Translations under genes and position numbers: made by a program
Source: CAYORM01 sp964406375
Lineage (GTDB): Bacteria; Pseudomonadota; Alphaproteobacteria; DSM-16000; Inquilinaceae
NCBI GenBank assembly: GCA_964406375.1
Contig: CAYORM010000017.1
Span: 1 to 56,657 of the forward strand
Direction of reading: 5' to 3'
DNA: 56,657 nucleotides
Notes under the pieces: generated by a model
Told to the model about the DNA's origin: nothing
The model's database searches: none
What the model saw: the letters and a program-made list of their open reading frames with translations, nothing else
Shown: positions 43,009 through 52,286 of the stretch, in pieces
Layout: the number at the start of each line of letters is the position of its first letter
Numbering within the stretch: the stretch's first letter is position 1

Positions 43009-45834
43009 TTGCCCCCGTCCACCGTCGTCGTCGTCGAATCGCCCGCCAAGGCCCGCACGATCGAGAAGTATCTTGGCGACGGCTATCGTGTCGTCGCGAG
43101 CTACGGCCATGTGCGCGACCTGCCGCCGAAGGATGGGTCGGTCCGTCCCGAGGACGATTTCGAGATGGATTGGGAGACGGTCGACCGTGGCCGCAAGCAG
43201 ATCGAGGAGATCGCCAGGGCCGCGAAGGACGCCGACCGGGTGCTGCTCGCCACCGACCCCGATCGCGAGGGTGAGGCGATCTCCTGGCATGTCGAAGAGG
43301 TGCTGCGGGGACGGCGCGGCCTCGCGGACAAGGAGTTCCAGCGGGTCACCTTCAACGAGATCACCAAAGCCGCGGTGACGGAGGCGATCGCCAGACCGCG
43401 TGCCGTCGACAGGGAGCTGGTCGACGCCTATCGCGCCCGGCGCGCCCTCGACTATCTGGTGGGGTTCACCCTGTCGCCGGTGCTCTGGCGCAAGCTGCCC
43501 GGTGCCCGGTCGGCGGGGCGCGTACAGTCGGTGGCGCTGCGGCTGATCTGCGAGCGCGAGACTGAGATCGAGAGCTTCCGGCCGCGCGAGTACTGGACGC
43601 TGGAAGCCGTCTTCCGCACCGCGCGGAGTGAGACGTTCTCCGCCCGCCTGACCCATCTCGACGGCGAGAAGCTCGACCGCTTCGCTCTCGGCGATGCCGG
43701 TGCAGCCGATCGGGCGGTGGCGATCGCCCGGGACCTCGCCTATGCGATCGCCAAGGTCGAGACCCGGCAGGTCCGGCGCAATCCCGCGCCGCCCTTCACC
43801 ACCTCGCCGCTGCAGCCGGAGGCCTCGCGCAAGCTGGGCTTCGGGGCGACCCAGACGATGCGCGTGGCGCAGCGGCTCTACGAGGGTGTCGACATCGGCG
43901 GCGAGACCGTCGGGCTGATCACCTATATGCGGACCGACGGGCTGCAGCTGGCCGGCGAGGCGATCGGTCAGATCCGCGAGCAGATCGGTCGGCTCTACGG
44001 CGCCGATCGGGTGCCCGCATCGCCGCGCGTCTACAGCTCGACCGCGAAGAACGCCCAGGAGGCGCATGAGGCGATCCGTCCGACGGATGTGCGGCGGACG
44101 CCCGATCGCATGGCCAAGGTGCTGCCCCCGGACGAGGCGCGGCTCTACGAGCTCATCTGGAAGCGCACCATGGCCTGCCAGATGGCGTCGGCGGTGCTCG
44201 ACCAGGTGACGATTGACGTTGCCGATCCGGCGCGGCGCGCGGTCTTCCGGGCTAGCGGCTCGATCGTCCGCTTCGCCGGTTTCCTCGATGTCTATGCCGA
44301 GGATCGCGACGATCCCTCCGGCGAGGAGGACGATGCCGAGCGGCGCCTGCCGCCGGTCAGCGAGGGCGAGCCGGTCGAGGCCGGCAAGCTGACGCCGGAG
44401 CAGCATTTCACCCAGCCGCCGCCGCGCTATACCGAGGCGAGCCTCGTGAAGCGGCTCGAGGAGCTCGGCATCGGCCGCCCGTCGACCTACGCCTCGATCC
44501 TGCAGGTGCTGCAGGACCGCGATTATGTCCGGCTGGAGAAAAAGCGCTTCGTTCCGGAGGATCGGGGCCGGATCGTCACCGCCTTCCTCGAAGGGTTCTT
44601 CCGCCGCTACGTCGAGTACGACTTCACCGCCCGGCTCGAGGCGCAGCTCGATGACATCTCCGGCGGGCGGATCGACTGGAAGCAGGTGCTCGCGGATTTC
44701 TGGCGCGATTTCGGCATGCGCAGTCCCGGCTCGTCCGGACCGCTCGTCTCGGTCACCGAGGCGGTGACGCTGCTCGACCAGGCAACCGGGGCGCGCAGCG
44801 CGATCCTCGCCGCGATCGACGACAGCCTGGGTAGCCATTTCTTCCCGCCCCGCGCCGACGGCACCGACCCGCGGCTCTGTCCCGCCTGCGGCACCGGGCG
44901 GCTGGGGCTGAAGGTCGGCCGCACCGGTGCCTTCATCGGCTGCTCGAACTATCCCGAATGCCGCTATACCCGCCCGCTGGCGGTGCCGGGCGCAGAGGAT
45001 GCCGCGGCCGGGGATGCCGCGCTGCCGCGGCTGCTCGGCGAGGATCCGGCGACCGGCCTGCCGGTGTCGGTCCGCAAGGGGCCCTACGGGATCTATGTCC
45101 AGCTCGGCCCGCGCGATGAGGCGGACAAGGAGAAGCCGAAGCGGGTGGGGCTGGAGAAGGGGCGCGATCCTGCCGCGATCACGCTGGAGGAGGCGCTGTC
45201 GCTGCTGTCGCTGCCGCGCACCGTCGGACCGCATCCCGAGAGCGGCGCGCCGATCCTCGCCGGTATCGGCCGCTTCGGGCCCTATCTCAAGCATGGCGAT
45301 CGCTACACGACGCTGCCGGCCGGCGAGGACGTGCTGACCATCGGGATCAACCGGGCGGTCGACATCCTCGCCAATGCGGCGGCCCGCGGCGGCCGCCGTG
45401 CCGCACCGGCACCGCTGCGCGAGCTCGGCACGCACCCCGCCGATGGGGCGCCGGTGCTGCTCTTCTCCGGACGCTACGGTCCCTATGTCCGGCATGGTGA
45501 CGTGATGGCCTCGCTGCCCAAGGGCAAGGCGGCGGAGGAGGCAACGCTGGAAGAGGCGGTCGCGCTGCTCGAGGCGAAGGCCGCGGCGGGTCCGCGCAAG
45601 ACGCCGGGCCGCCGGGCGGCCGCAACCAAGAGCACCGGCACCAAGGCGCGGAGCTCCAAGTCCGCGACGAAGGCCGCGGCTGCCAAGACTGCGGCTGCCA
45701 AGAAGCCGGCCGGCAAGCCTGCCGCGAAGAGGGCGGCAAAGGCGGCGGGTAGCGAGACTGCCGGTGAGGCAGGCGGCGAAACGAAGGCACGGCGCGGATC
45801 GGGGGCCGCGGCGCGCCGGCGCGGTACGGCGTGA
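43009..45834 (+). CDS. topA: DNA topoisomerase I
   Basis: Relaxes negatively supercoiled DNA. 941 aa: TOPRIM domain (VVVESPAKARTIEKYL, ATDPDREGEAISWH), active-site tyrosine in GLITYMRTDG (Tyr306), one C4 zinc ribbon (CPACGTG to CSNYPECRYTRPL), two TopA C-terminal repeat units (RKGPYGIYVQLG, GRFGPYLKHGD, GRYGPYVRHGD) and an ~80-residue Lys/Ala-rich basic tail. Start TTG at 43009 with GAGG upstream. Stop overlaps rnr (GTGA). Confidence 0.96.
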   Translation: MPPSTVVVVESPAKARTIEKYLGDGYRVVASYGHVRDLPPKDGSVRPEDDFEMDWETVDRGRKQIEEIARAAKDADRVLLATDPDREGEAISWHVEEVLRGRRGLADKEFQRVTFNEITKAAVTEAIARPRAVDRELVDAYRARRALDYLVGFTLSPVLWRKLPGARSAGRVQSVALRLICERETEIESFRPREYWTLEAVFRTARSETFSARLTHLDGEKLDRFALGDAGAADRAVAIARDLAYAIAKVETRQVRRNPAPPFTTSPLQPEASRKLGFGATQTMRVAQRLYEGVDIGGETVGLITYMRTDGLQLAGEAIGQIREQIGRLYGADRVPASPRVYSSTAKNAQEAHEAIRPTDVRRTPDRMAKVLPPDEARLYELIWKRTMACQMASAVLDQVTIDVADPARRAVFRASGSIVRFAGFLDVYAEDRDDPSGEEDDAERRLPPVSEGEPVEAGKLTPEQHFTQPPPRYTEASLVKRLEELGIGRPSTYASILQVLQDRDYVRLEKKRFVPEDRGRIVTAFLEGFFRRYVEYDFTARLEAQLDDISGGRIDWKQVLADFWRDFGMRSPGSSGPLVSVTEAVTLLDQATGARSAILAAIDDSLGSHFFPPRADGTDPRLCPACGTGRLGLKVGRTGAFIGCSNYPECRYTRPLAVPGAEDAAAGDAALPRLLGEDPATGLPVSVRKGPYGIYVQLGPRDEADKEKPKRVGLEKGRDPAAITLEEALSLLSLPRTVGPHPESGAPILAGIGRFGPYLKHGDRYTTLPAGEDVLTIGINRAVDILANAAARGGRRAAPAPLRELGTHPADGAPVLLFSGRYGPYVRHGDVMASLPKGKAAEEATLEEAVALLEAKAAAGPRKTPGRRAAATKSTGTKARSSKSATKAAAAKTAAAKKPAGKPAAKRAAKAAGSETAGEAGGETKARRGSGAAARRRGTA

Positions 45835-48161
45835 CGCCGCCGGGCCCCGTCCCGTTTCCGACGCCCGACGCGATCGAGGCCTTCATCCGCGACTGTGCGG
45901 AGCCGCCATCACTGCGCGAGATCGCGCGCGCCTTCCATCTGCGCGGTGCCGGCCGTGCCCGGCTGAAGCAGGTGCTGCGCGAGATGGCCGAGGCGGGCCG
46001 GCTCTCGGCGTCTGAGGCGGGTGGGGAGGCCGGCCGTGCGGATGGCGACCGGCCGGACAATGGCGGGTCGGGCCGTGGTCGGCCGGCACGGCGCGCTGAA
46101 GGCGAGGGGCCGCTCGTCTCGGTGCTCCTCGTCGAAGAGGTCGATGCCGAGGGTATCGCCACCGGCCGGCCGCTGCACTGGCCGCGCCCGCCGCTGACGC
46201 AGATCCGCATCCTCCCCGGTCGCGGTCCGGCGCTCGCCGCCGGCGATCGGGTGCTGGCGCGGCTCGACTGGGGCGCGGCGGCCGGACCGCAGGCACGGGT
46301 GATGCGCCGGCTCGATCCTCTCGTCGAACAGCGCGTCGTCGGGCTGCTGCGTGGCCGCGCGCAGGGGCGGCCGCGGGTCGAGCCGCTCGATGGCCGCGAC
46401 CGTGAGGACTGGCCGGTCGAGGGAACGATGCCGGCCGACGCCGCCGATGGTGATCTCGTCGTCGCCACCGTCACCGAGGACCGGGTGCGGCGGCGCCGGC
46501 GCGCCGTCGTCACCGAACGCATCGGCGATCCCGACGCGCCCGGCGCCTTCGGGCTGATCGCGATCCACGCCGCCGGGATCCCCGTCGACTTCCCGCCGGA
46601 TGCGGTCGCCCAGGCCGAGGCGGCGCGACCCGTGCCGCTCGGCACCCGGACCGATCTGCGCGGCCTGCCACTGGTTACGATCGACGGGGCGGATGCCCGC
46701 GATTTCGACGATGCGGTCTATGCCGAGCCGGATCCCGAGACGGGCGGCTGGCGGATCATCGTCGCCATCGCCGATGTCGCGCATTACGTCACGCCGGGCT
46801 CGCCGCTCGACCGGGCGGCCCGCGAGCGCGGCAACTCCGTTTATCTGCCCGACCGGGTGGTGCCAATGCTGCCCGAGGCCTTGTCGAACGGGCTGTGTTC
46901 GCTCAGACCGGGCGAGGACCGCGCCTGCCTCGCGGCCGAGCTGGTGATCGACGACCAGGGGCGGTTGCGTCGCCACCGCTTCCTGCGCGGGTTGATGCGG
47001 TCAGCCGCGCGGCTCACCTACGAGCAGCTCCAGGCGGCCCGCAATGGCGCGCCCGACGCGGTGACGGCGCCGCTGATGGAACGGGTGATCGCGCCGCTCT
47101 ACGGGGCCTTTGCCGCCCTCGCCACCGCGCGGGCCGAGCGCGGCACGCTCGAACTCGACCTGCCCGAGCGCGTCGTGCGGCTCGACGAGGCCGGCCGGGT
47201 GCGCGAGATCGGCGTCAGGCCGCGGCTCGACAGCCACCGGCTGATCGAGACGTTCATGATCGTGGCCAATGTCGCGGCCGCCGAGACGCTGGAGACGGCG
47301 CGCGTGCCGACGCTGTTCCGCGTGCACGACCAGCCCGATGCCGGTCGGATCGACGCGCTACGTGAGGCCCTCGCGCCCTTCGGCTACCGCATCGCCCGTG
47401 GCAGCGCGGCCCGCCCGGCGATCTTTGCCGGCGTGCTCGATCGTGCGCGCGGTCGGCCGGAGGAGGCTCTGGTCGCCGAGATGATCCTGCGTACCCAGGC
47501 GCAGGCGGTATACGCGCCGCAAAATTTCGGCCATTTCGGACTGGCGCTGCCGCGCTATGTCCATTTTACCTCGCCGATCCGTCGGTATGCGGACCTCGTC
47601 GTCCATCGTGGGCTGATCCGCCATCTCCGCCTCGGCCCGGACGGGCTCAGCGATGCCGAGGCGGCGAGCCTCGACCAGATCGGCGCCCATGTCTCGATGA
47701 CCGAGCGTCGTGCGGCGCTCGCCGAGCGTGAGGCGGTGGACCGCTATGCGGCCGCCTGGCTCGGGGACCGGATCGGCACGGCCTTCACCGCGCGCATCGC
47801 GGGTGTCGTCCGCTTCGGCCTTTTCGTCGCGGTCGCCGACGGCGCCGCGAGCGGCCTCGTCCCGGTCGAGGCGCTGCCTGACGACTATTACGACCACGAT
47901 CCCGCGACCGCGAGCCTGACAGGCCGTCGCTGGGGGCGGGTCTTCCGCCTCGGCGCCACGGTGCGCGTCCGGCTCGTCGCGGTCGACGTCCTGGCGGGTC
48001 AGGCGACCTTCGCCCTTCTGGATGCGGAGGAGGGGGCGGATCTGGAGGGCGCGCGACCGCGGCGTGCACGCGGGCGGGGCGGTCCGGTGCGGCCACGGTC
48101 CGGCGGGCGCGGTGCCCCCAAGGGGCGCGGCACCGGCCGCCGATCCCGCCGCGGCGGGTGA
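45831..48161 (+). CDS. rnr: Ribonuclease R
   Basis: 3'-5' exoribonuclease, 776 aa. A winged-helix start (LREIARAFHLRGAGRARLKQVL), two cold-shock domains (~80-230), the RNB catalytic domain with DGADARDFDDAVYAE (Asp291, 293, 294) and MLPEALSNGLCSLRPGEDR, HFTSPIRRYADLVVHR, an S1 domain (~640-740) and an Arg/Gly-rich basic tail. GTG start at 45831 overlaps topA's stop. Confidence 0.96.
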   Translation: MTPPGPVPFPTPDAIEAFIRDCAEPPSLREIARAFHLRGAGRARLKQVLREMAEAGRLSASEAGGEAGRADGDRPDNGGSGRGRPARRAEGEGPLVSVLLVEEVDAEGIATGRPLHWPRPPLTQIRILPGRGPALAAGDRVLARLDWGAAAGPQARVMRRLDPLVEQRVVGLLRGRAQGRPRVEPLDGRDREDWPVEGTMPADAADGDLVVATVTEDRVRRRRRAVVTERIGDPDAPGAFGLIAIHAAGIPVDFPPDAVAQAEAARPVPLGTRTDLRGLPLVTIDGADARDFDDAVYAEPDPETGGWRIIVAIADVAHYVTPGSPLDRAARERGNSVYLPDRVVPMLPEALSNGLCSLRPGEDRACLAAELVIDDQGRLRRHRFLRGLMRSAARLTYEQLQAARNGAPDAVTAPLMERVIAPLYGAFAALATARAERGTLELDLPERVVRLDEAGRVREIGVRPRLDSHRLIETFMIVANVAAAETLETARVPTLFRVHDQPDAGRIDALREALAPFGYRIARGSAARPAIFAGVLDRARGRPEEALVAEMILRTQAQAVYAPQNFGHFGLALPRYVHFTSPIRRYADLVVHRGLIRHLRLGPDGLSDAEAASLDQIGAHVSMTERRAALAEREAVDRYAAAWLGDRIGTAFTARIAGVVRFGLFVAVADGAASGLVPVEALPDDYYDHDPATASLTGRRWGRVFRLGATVRVRLVAVDVLAGQATFALLDAEEGADLEGARPRRARGRGGPVRPRSGGRGAPKGRGTGRRSRRGG

Positions 48162-48268
48162 GCCGTTTTCGGCCGAAAGCCGGCCCGGCGTCTTCGCCCG
48201 ATGCCGAGACGACCCTTGCAATCCTTATGCCGCAGGCTCAAACAAGGAGTGTGGCAGGGAGACGGTTC

Positions 48269-49927
48269 TTGACGGGTCGGGCTTGGGTCGGTGGAGCGTT
48301 GGCTGCCTTCGTCCTGCTGTCGGGCTGCGCGCAACCCGACATCGGCGCCGCCGTCGTCGCCGAGACCGAGCCACCCTTCATCCCCCTCCTTGTGCCCCCG
48401 GCCGGCCACAAGCCCGAACCGCCGCCGTCGGGTTACACGGTCGTCAATCCCGATGTGCTGAAGGTCGGCTTCAGACAGATCGATGACCTCTATCTAACGC
48501 GCGTCGATTTCGCCGACCTCACCGTCGACGGGCTGGCTAATCTGCGGACCATCGACGACAGGCTGTCGGTCAATCCGACGGGCGGCGCGGTCGAGGTCAA
48601 GCTGGCCGGCGTCATCCTCACCCGCCTCACCGCACCCTCGCCGGGTGATGCCGGCGGCTGGGCCGAACTCGCCTCCTCGGTGCTCGAAACCGTCGCAGAG
48701 CGCTCGGTCCCGGCCGCGACCGCCGGCGCCGAGGCGCTGTACAAGGCGGTGTTCGACGGCATGACCCGCAATCTCGATCCCTATTCGCGCTACACCCCGC
48801 CCGATCAGGCCTATCGCGAGCGGGTGTCGCGCGAGGGCTATTCCGGCATCGGCATCGCGCTGAGCGAGGATGCCGAGGGCCGGCTGATCGTCGGCGAGGT
48901 GTTCGCCGGCGGGCCGGCCGAGCTCGCCGGTGTCCAGGTCGGTGAACGCATCATCGCCGTCGATGGCACGCCGACCGAGGGCCGGCCGCTCGAGGCGATC
49001 GCCGAGGATCTGCGCGGCCCCTCCGACACGCTGGTCTCGATGACGCTGCTCGCGGCCGACGGCACGCAGCGCACTGTGGTGCTGCGGCGCGAGCGGGTGG
49101 TGCCGACGGCGGTGACGGCCAGCGTCCGCGACGGTGTGGTGATCGTGAAGATCTCGCGCTTCAACGCGACCACCTCCTCCAACGTCGCCTCTTCGGTGCT
49201 GTCGGCGCTGCGGTCGCTCGGCCCCGCGGCGCGCGGCATCATCCTCGACATGCGGGGCAACCCGGGCGGCTACCTGCAGCAGTCGGTCGACGTCGCCGAT
49301 CTGTTCATCGGCGAGGGCGAGATCGCCTCGACCCGCGGCCGCAACCCGGCCAGCATGCAGTTCTACTATTCCGACCCGTTCGACATCGCGAGCCATCTGC
49401 CGATCGTCGTGCTGGTCGACCAGCACTCGGCCTCGGGCGCCGAGGTCACGGCGGCGGCGCTGATGGACTCCGGCCGGGCCGTCGTCGTCGGCTCCTCCTC
49501 CTTCGGCAAGGGCAGCGTCCAGAAGATCACCATGCTGCCCAATGGTGGCGACCTCTACCTGACCTGGAGCCGGCTCTACACGCCGGGCGGCTACACGCTG
49601 CACCGCCAGGGGGTGACGCCGACCGTGTGCACGAGCGCGAGCGGCGAGAATCCCGATGTCGAGGCGCTGATCACCGCCTTCCGTGCGGGCACGCTGGCGC
49701 ACCCGCCGAACCTGATGGAGGACCGGCTGCTCGCGCCCGACGACGAGGCGGCACTGCGGCGGCTGCGCGACGCCTGCCCCTGGTCGACCCACGCGCCGGA
49801 ATTTGATGTCGAGGTGGCGCTGCGGCTGATCGCCGATCCCGGCCTCTACCAGATGGCCATCGCCGCCCAGCTCGTCCCGATCACGGCTTCCGCCGTCGAT
49901 CTGACCCCCGCTCCGACCGTCAACTGA
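48269..49927 (+). CDS. S41-family carboxyl-terminal protease, predicted lipoprotein
   Basis: Periplasmic serine protease of the CtpA/Prc family, about 552 aa. A lipoprotein signal (VGGALAAFVLLSGC) predicts a membrane anchor. A PDZ domain (~195-285, SGIGIALSEDAEGRLIVGEVFAGGP) is followed by the peptidase domain with DMRGNPGGYLQQSVDVADLF, the nucleophile in HSASGAEV (Ser389) and Lys414 in GKGSVQ, 25 residues apart as in Prc. The region before the PDZ is unusual. Start uncertain: TTG at 48269 has AGGGAG seven bases upstream; ATG 48227, GTG 48251 and GTG 48158 are alternatives. Directly follows rnr. Confidence 0.88.
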   Translation: MTGRAWVGGALAAFVLLSGCAQPDIGAAVVAETEPPFIPLLVPPAGHKPEPPPSGYTVVNPDVLKVGFRQIDDLYLTRVDFADLTVDGLANLRTIDDRLSVNPTGGAVEVKLAGVILTRLTAPSPGDAGGWAELASSVLETVAERSVPAATAGAEALYKAVFDGMTRNLDPYSRYTPPDQAYRERVSREGYSGIGIALSEDAEGRLIVGEVFAGGPAELAGVQVGERIIAVDGTPTEGRPLEAIAEDLRGPSDTLVSMTLLAADGTQRTVVLRRERVVPTAVTASVRDGVVIVKISRFNATTSSNVASSVLSALRSLGPAARGIILDMRGNPGGYLQQSVDVADLFIGEGEIASTRGRNPASMQFYYSDPFDIASHLPIVVLVDQHSASGAEVTAAALMDSGRAVVVGSSSFGKGSVQKITMLPNGGDLYLTWSRLYTPGGYTLHRQGVTPTVCTSASGENPDVEALITAFRAGTLAHPPNLMEDRLLAPDDEAALRRLRDACPWSTHAPEFDVEVALRLIADPGLYQMAIAAQLVPITASAVDLTPAPTVN

Positions 49928-49957
49928 GAGCTGGTCCGGCCCCGGTGCGCCGCCGTC

Positions 49958-49985
49958 TTGACAGCGGGTCGCCCGGCTGTATGGT
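49958..49985 (+). promoter_or_regulatory. Sigma70-type promoter of rpmG
   Basis: Perfect -35 TTGACA (49958-49963), 16-bp spacer, TATGGT (49980-49985), giving a transcript starting about 100 nt before rpmG. Confidence 0.6.
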
Positions 49986-50093
49986 GCGCGCTCCGGGCGG
50001 CCGACCCGAGCGTCCGCCCGCGGGCCGGTCGGCGCGGCCCGCCAGAGATGCCCCTTTCTGGGACGCCCCTTACGGGATTGCAGGAACCGCGCG

Positions 50094-50261
50094 ATGGCCA
50101 AACCCGCCACCATCAAGATCCGGCTGAACAGCACGGCCGATACGGGCTTCTTCTACGTGACGAAGAAGAATCCGAAGACCAACACCGAGAAGCTCTCGCT
50201 GCGCAAGTACGATCCGATCGCGCGCAAGCACGTCGAGTTCAAGGAAGGCAAGATCAAGTAA
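50094..50261 (+). CDS. rpmG: 50S ribosomal protein L33
   Basis: Small ribosomal protein, 55 aa. It starts MAKPATIKIRLNSTADTGF, and the family pattern YVTKKNPK, LRKYDPIARKH is clear. No zinc-binding cysteines, so this is the Zn-independent form. It has its own promoter upstream and a strong terminator downstream. AGGA lies nine bases before the ATG. Confidence 0.95.
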   Translation: MAKPATIKIRLNSTADTGFFYVTKKNPKTNTEKLSLRKYDPIARKHVEFKEGKIK

Positions 50262-50288
50262 CGGCGCCGCGCAACCGCGCGTGACCCG

Positions 50289-50319
50289 AAGCCGCCCCTT
50301 TGGGGCGGCTTTGCCGTTT
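50289..50319 (+). terminator. Rho-independent terminator of rpmG
   Basis: Perfect 10-bp stem AAGCCGCCCC (50289-50298) / GGGGCGGCTT (50302-50311), loop TTT, then TGCCGTTT. Between convergent rpmG and pleD. Confidence 0.85.
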
Positions 50320-50357
50320 CAGGGAGCCTTGCCGTTCCGGCGTCCGTCCGGCGCGCC

Positions 50358-51794
50358 TCAGCGCCCGGCCGTGCCCGTCGCAGGGATGCTGCCGCCGGAG
50401 ATCATCAGCGGCATGTCGAGCCCGGCGGCGACGACGCGATCGCGGCCGCGCCGCTTGGCCTCGTAGAGGGCTGCATCGGCCCGGCGCAAAAGGTCGCCGG
50501 GCATGTCCTCCGGATCCTCGGTCGAGGCGACTCCGAGGCTGATCGTCACCGGCACCGTGCCGCTGCCGTCCGACAGCGACACCGGGGCTTCGGCCACCGC
50601 CCGCCGCAGCCGTTCGGCCACCGCTGCTGCGGTCTCGAGCGGCGAGTCGGGCAGCACCACCACGAACTCCTCCCCGCCATAGCGGGCAACCGTGTCGGTG
50701 GCACGCAGGCGGCCGGACAAGCGCCGCGCGACCGCCTTGAGGACGTCGTCGCCGGCGGCGTGCCCGAGCTGGTCGTTGACCGCCTTGAAATGATCGATGT
50801 CGATGAGGACGATCGAGACGGGCTGGCGCGGCGTCGTGCCCAACCGGCCGATCAGCCGTGCCAGATGGGCCGTCAGGTAGCGCCGGTTGAACAGCCCGGT
50901 CAGGCTGTCGGTGAGGGCCAGCGACAGGCTGCGCTCGAAATTCTCGCGCAGCCGGGCCAGAAAGCGCCGCCGCCGGATCTGGATCCGCACCCGCGCCAGA
51001 AGCTCGTTCCGGTCGATCGGCTTCACGACATAATCATTGGCGCCGAGCTCCAGACCCTTGGCGATCCGCTGCATGTCGGCTTCGTCGGAGAGCAGGATGA
51101 TCGGTGTGTAGCGGGTCGCTTCGGCGGAGCGCAGCTGCGAGACGAGGCGAAGCCCGTCCTCGCTCGCCAGCATCGACGAGATGCAGACAAGATCGAACTC
51201 GCCCTTGCGGGTCTCGCCCAGCGCGTCGGCCACGCTGGCGACGGCGACGATTCGGTGCTCGTCGCGCTGGAGCGTACTGCCGATGCGTTCGCGTTCGAGC
51301 GCGCTGTCGTCGACGACCAGGATGGTCGCCCGGTTGACCGGCTGGTCGAACTCTGACACCTCGGAGTCGCTGACCCCGAGCTCCTCCGAGGTCTGCTCGC
51401 GCGACAGCAGCTCGTCCATGATCATTTTCAGCCGCATGATCGCCCGGACGCGGGCGAAGAGCGCGATGTCGTTGACCGGTTTGGTCAGGAAGTCGTCGGC
51501 CCCGCATTCGAGGCCGCGCACCCGGTCGGACGAATCCGACAGCGCCGTCACCATCACCACCGGGATGTGCCGGGTCGTCGGGGAGGCCTTCAGGCGGCGG
51601 CAGACCTCGAACCCGTCCATGCCCGGCATCATGACGTCGAGTAGGATCACGTCGGGCTTGACCTGCTCGACCTTGGCGAGCGCATCGGGTCCGCTCGAAG
51701 CCGTGACGACTTCGTAGTATTCCCTGGTGAGTTTCGCTTCGAGCAGCTTGACGTTCGGGGCGACGTCGTCGACCACAAGGATGCGCGCGGTCAT
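50358..51794 (-). CDS. pleD: Response regulator / diguanylate cyclase PleD
   Basis: REC-REC-GGDEF protein, 478 aa, converting GTP to c-di-GMP on phosphorylation. REC1 (1-120) has the acceptor Asp53 (VILLDVMMPG) and Lys in FLTKPVND. REC2 (~157-280) lacks an acceptor Asp (LVCISSMLASEDG), as expected for the PleD dimerisation adaptor. The GGDEF domain (~300-460) has an active ARYGGEEF with the inhibitory RxxD site (RATD) five residues before. Located 7 bp downstream of divK, the Caulobacter arrangement. Confidence 0.95.
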   Translation of the reverse strand: MTARILVVDDVAPNVKLLEAKLTREYYEVVTASSGPDALAKVEQVKPDVILLDVMMPGMDGFEVCRRLKASPTTRHIPVVMVTALSDSSDRVRGLECGADDFLTKPVNDIALFARVRAIMRLKMIMDELLSREQTSEELGVSDSEVSEFDQPVNRATILVVDDSALERERIGSTLQRDEHRIVAVASVADALGETRKGEFDLVCISSMLASEDGLRLVSQLRSAEATRYTPIILLSDEADMQRIAKGLELGANDYVVKPIDRNELLARVRIQIRRRRFLARLRENFERSLSLALTDSLTGLFNRRYLTAHLARLIGRLGTTPRQPVSIVLIDIDHFKAVNDQLGHAAGDDVLKAVARRLSGRLRATDTVARYGGEEFVVVLPDSPLETAAAVAERLRRAVAEAPVSLSDGSGTVPVTISLGVASTEDPEDMPGDLLRRADAALYEAKRRGRDRVVAAGLDMPLMISGGSIPATGTAGR

Positions 51795-51801
51795 GCCGCC
51801 G

Positions 51802-52167
51802 TCACCCCAGATAGCGTTGCAGCGTGGTCATGAATTTGGCGACGGAGATCGGCTTGGAAATGTAGTCGTCGCAGCCACCCTCGCGGATTCGCTCCTCATC
51901 GCCCTTCATGGCGAAGGCGGTGACCGCGATCACGGGGATGGATCGCAGCTCGTCATCGGCCTTCAGCCATTTGGTAACCTCCAGACCGGAGACTTCGGGG
52001 AGCTGGATGTCCATGAGAATCAGGTCGGGCCGCTCCTCGCGCGCGATGGTCAACGCCTCGAGACCGCTCTTGGTCTTCAATGTCTCATAGCCGTGCGCTT
52101 CGAGGAGGTCACTGAACAGTTTCATGTTCAGGTCGTTGTCCTCGACGATCAGGACCCTCTTGGCCAT
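51802..52167 (-). CDS. divK: Single-domain response regulator DivK
   Basis: 121-aa receiver with no output domain. Acidic pocket Glu9/Asp10, acceptor Asp53 (LILMDIQLP), Thr in VTAFAMKGDE, and Lys in YISKPI. In Alphaproteobacteria it controls DivJ/PleC and the cell cycle. The ATG at 52167 fits the family N-terminus MAKRVLIVEDN; the longer ORF is an extension without homology. Operonic with pleD. Confidence 0.94.
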   Translation of the reverse strand: MAKRVLIVEDNDLNMKLFSDLLEAHGYETLKTKSGLEALTIAREERPDLILMDIQLPEVSGLEVTKWLKADDELRSIPVIAVTAFAMKGDEERIREGGCDDYISKPISVAKFMTTLQRYLG

Positions 52168-52286
52168 TCCTTGATCCCGCTTGCGCCCCGACTGACCGCC
52201 CCCGCATGTCGGTTCGACCTTACCCGGCGCCGGAACCCCGCACAACTGATCCCGTCTGCGGCTTGCGGGCGCGGAAGGACGCGCGG

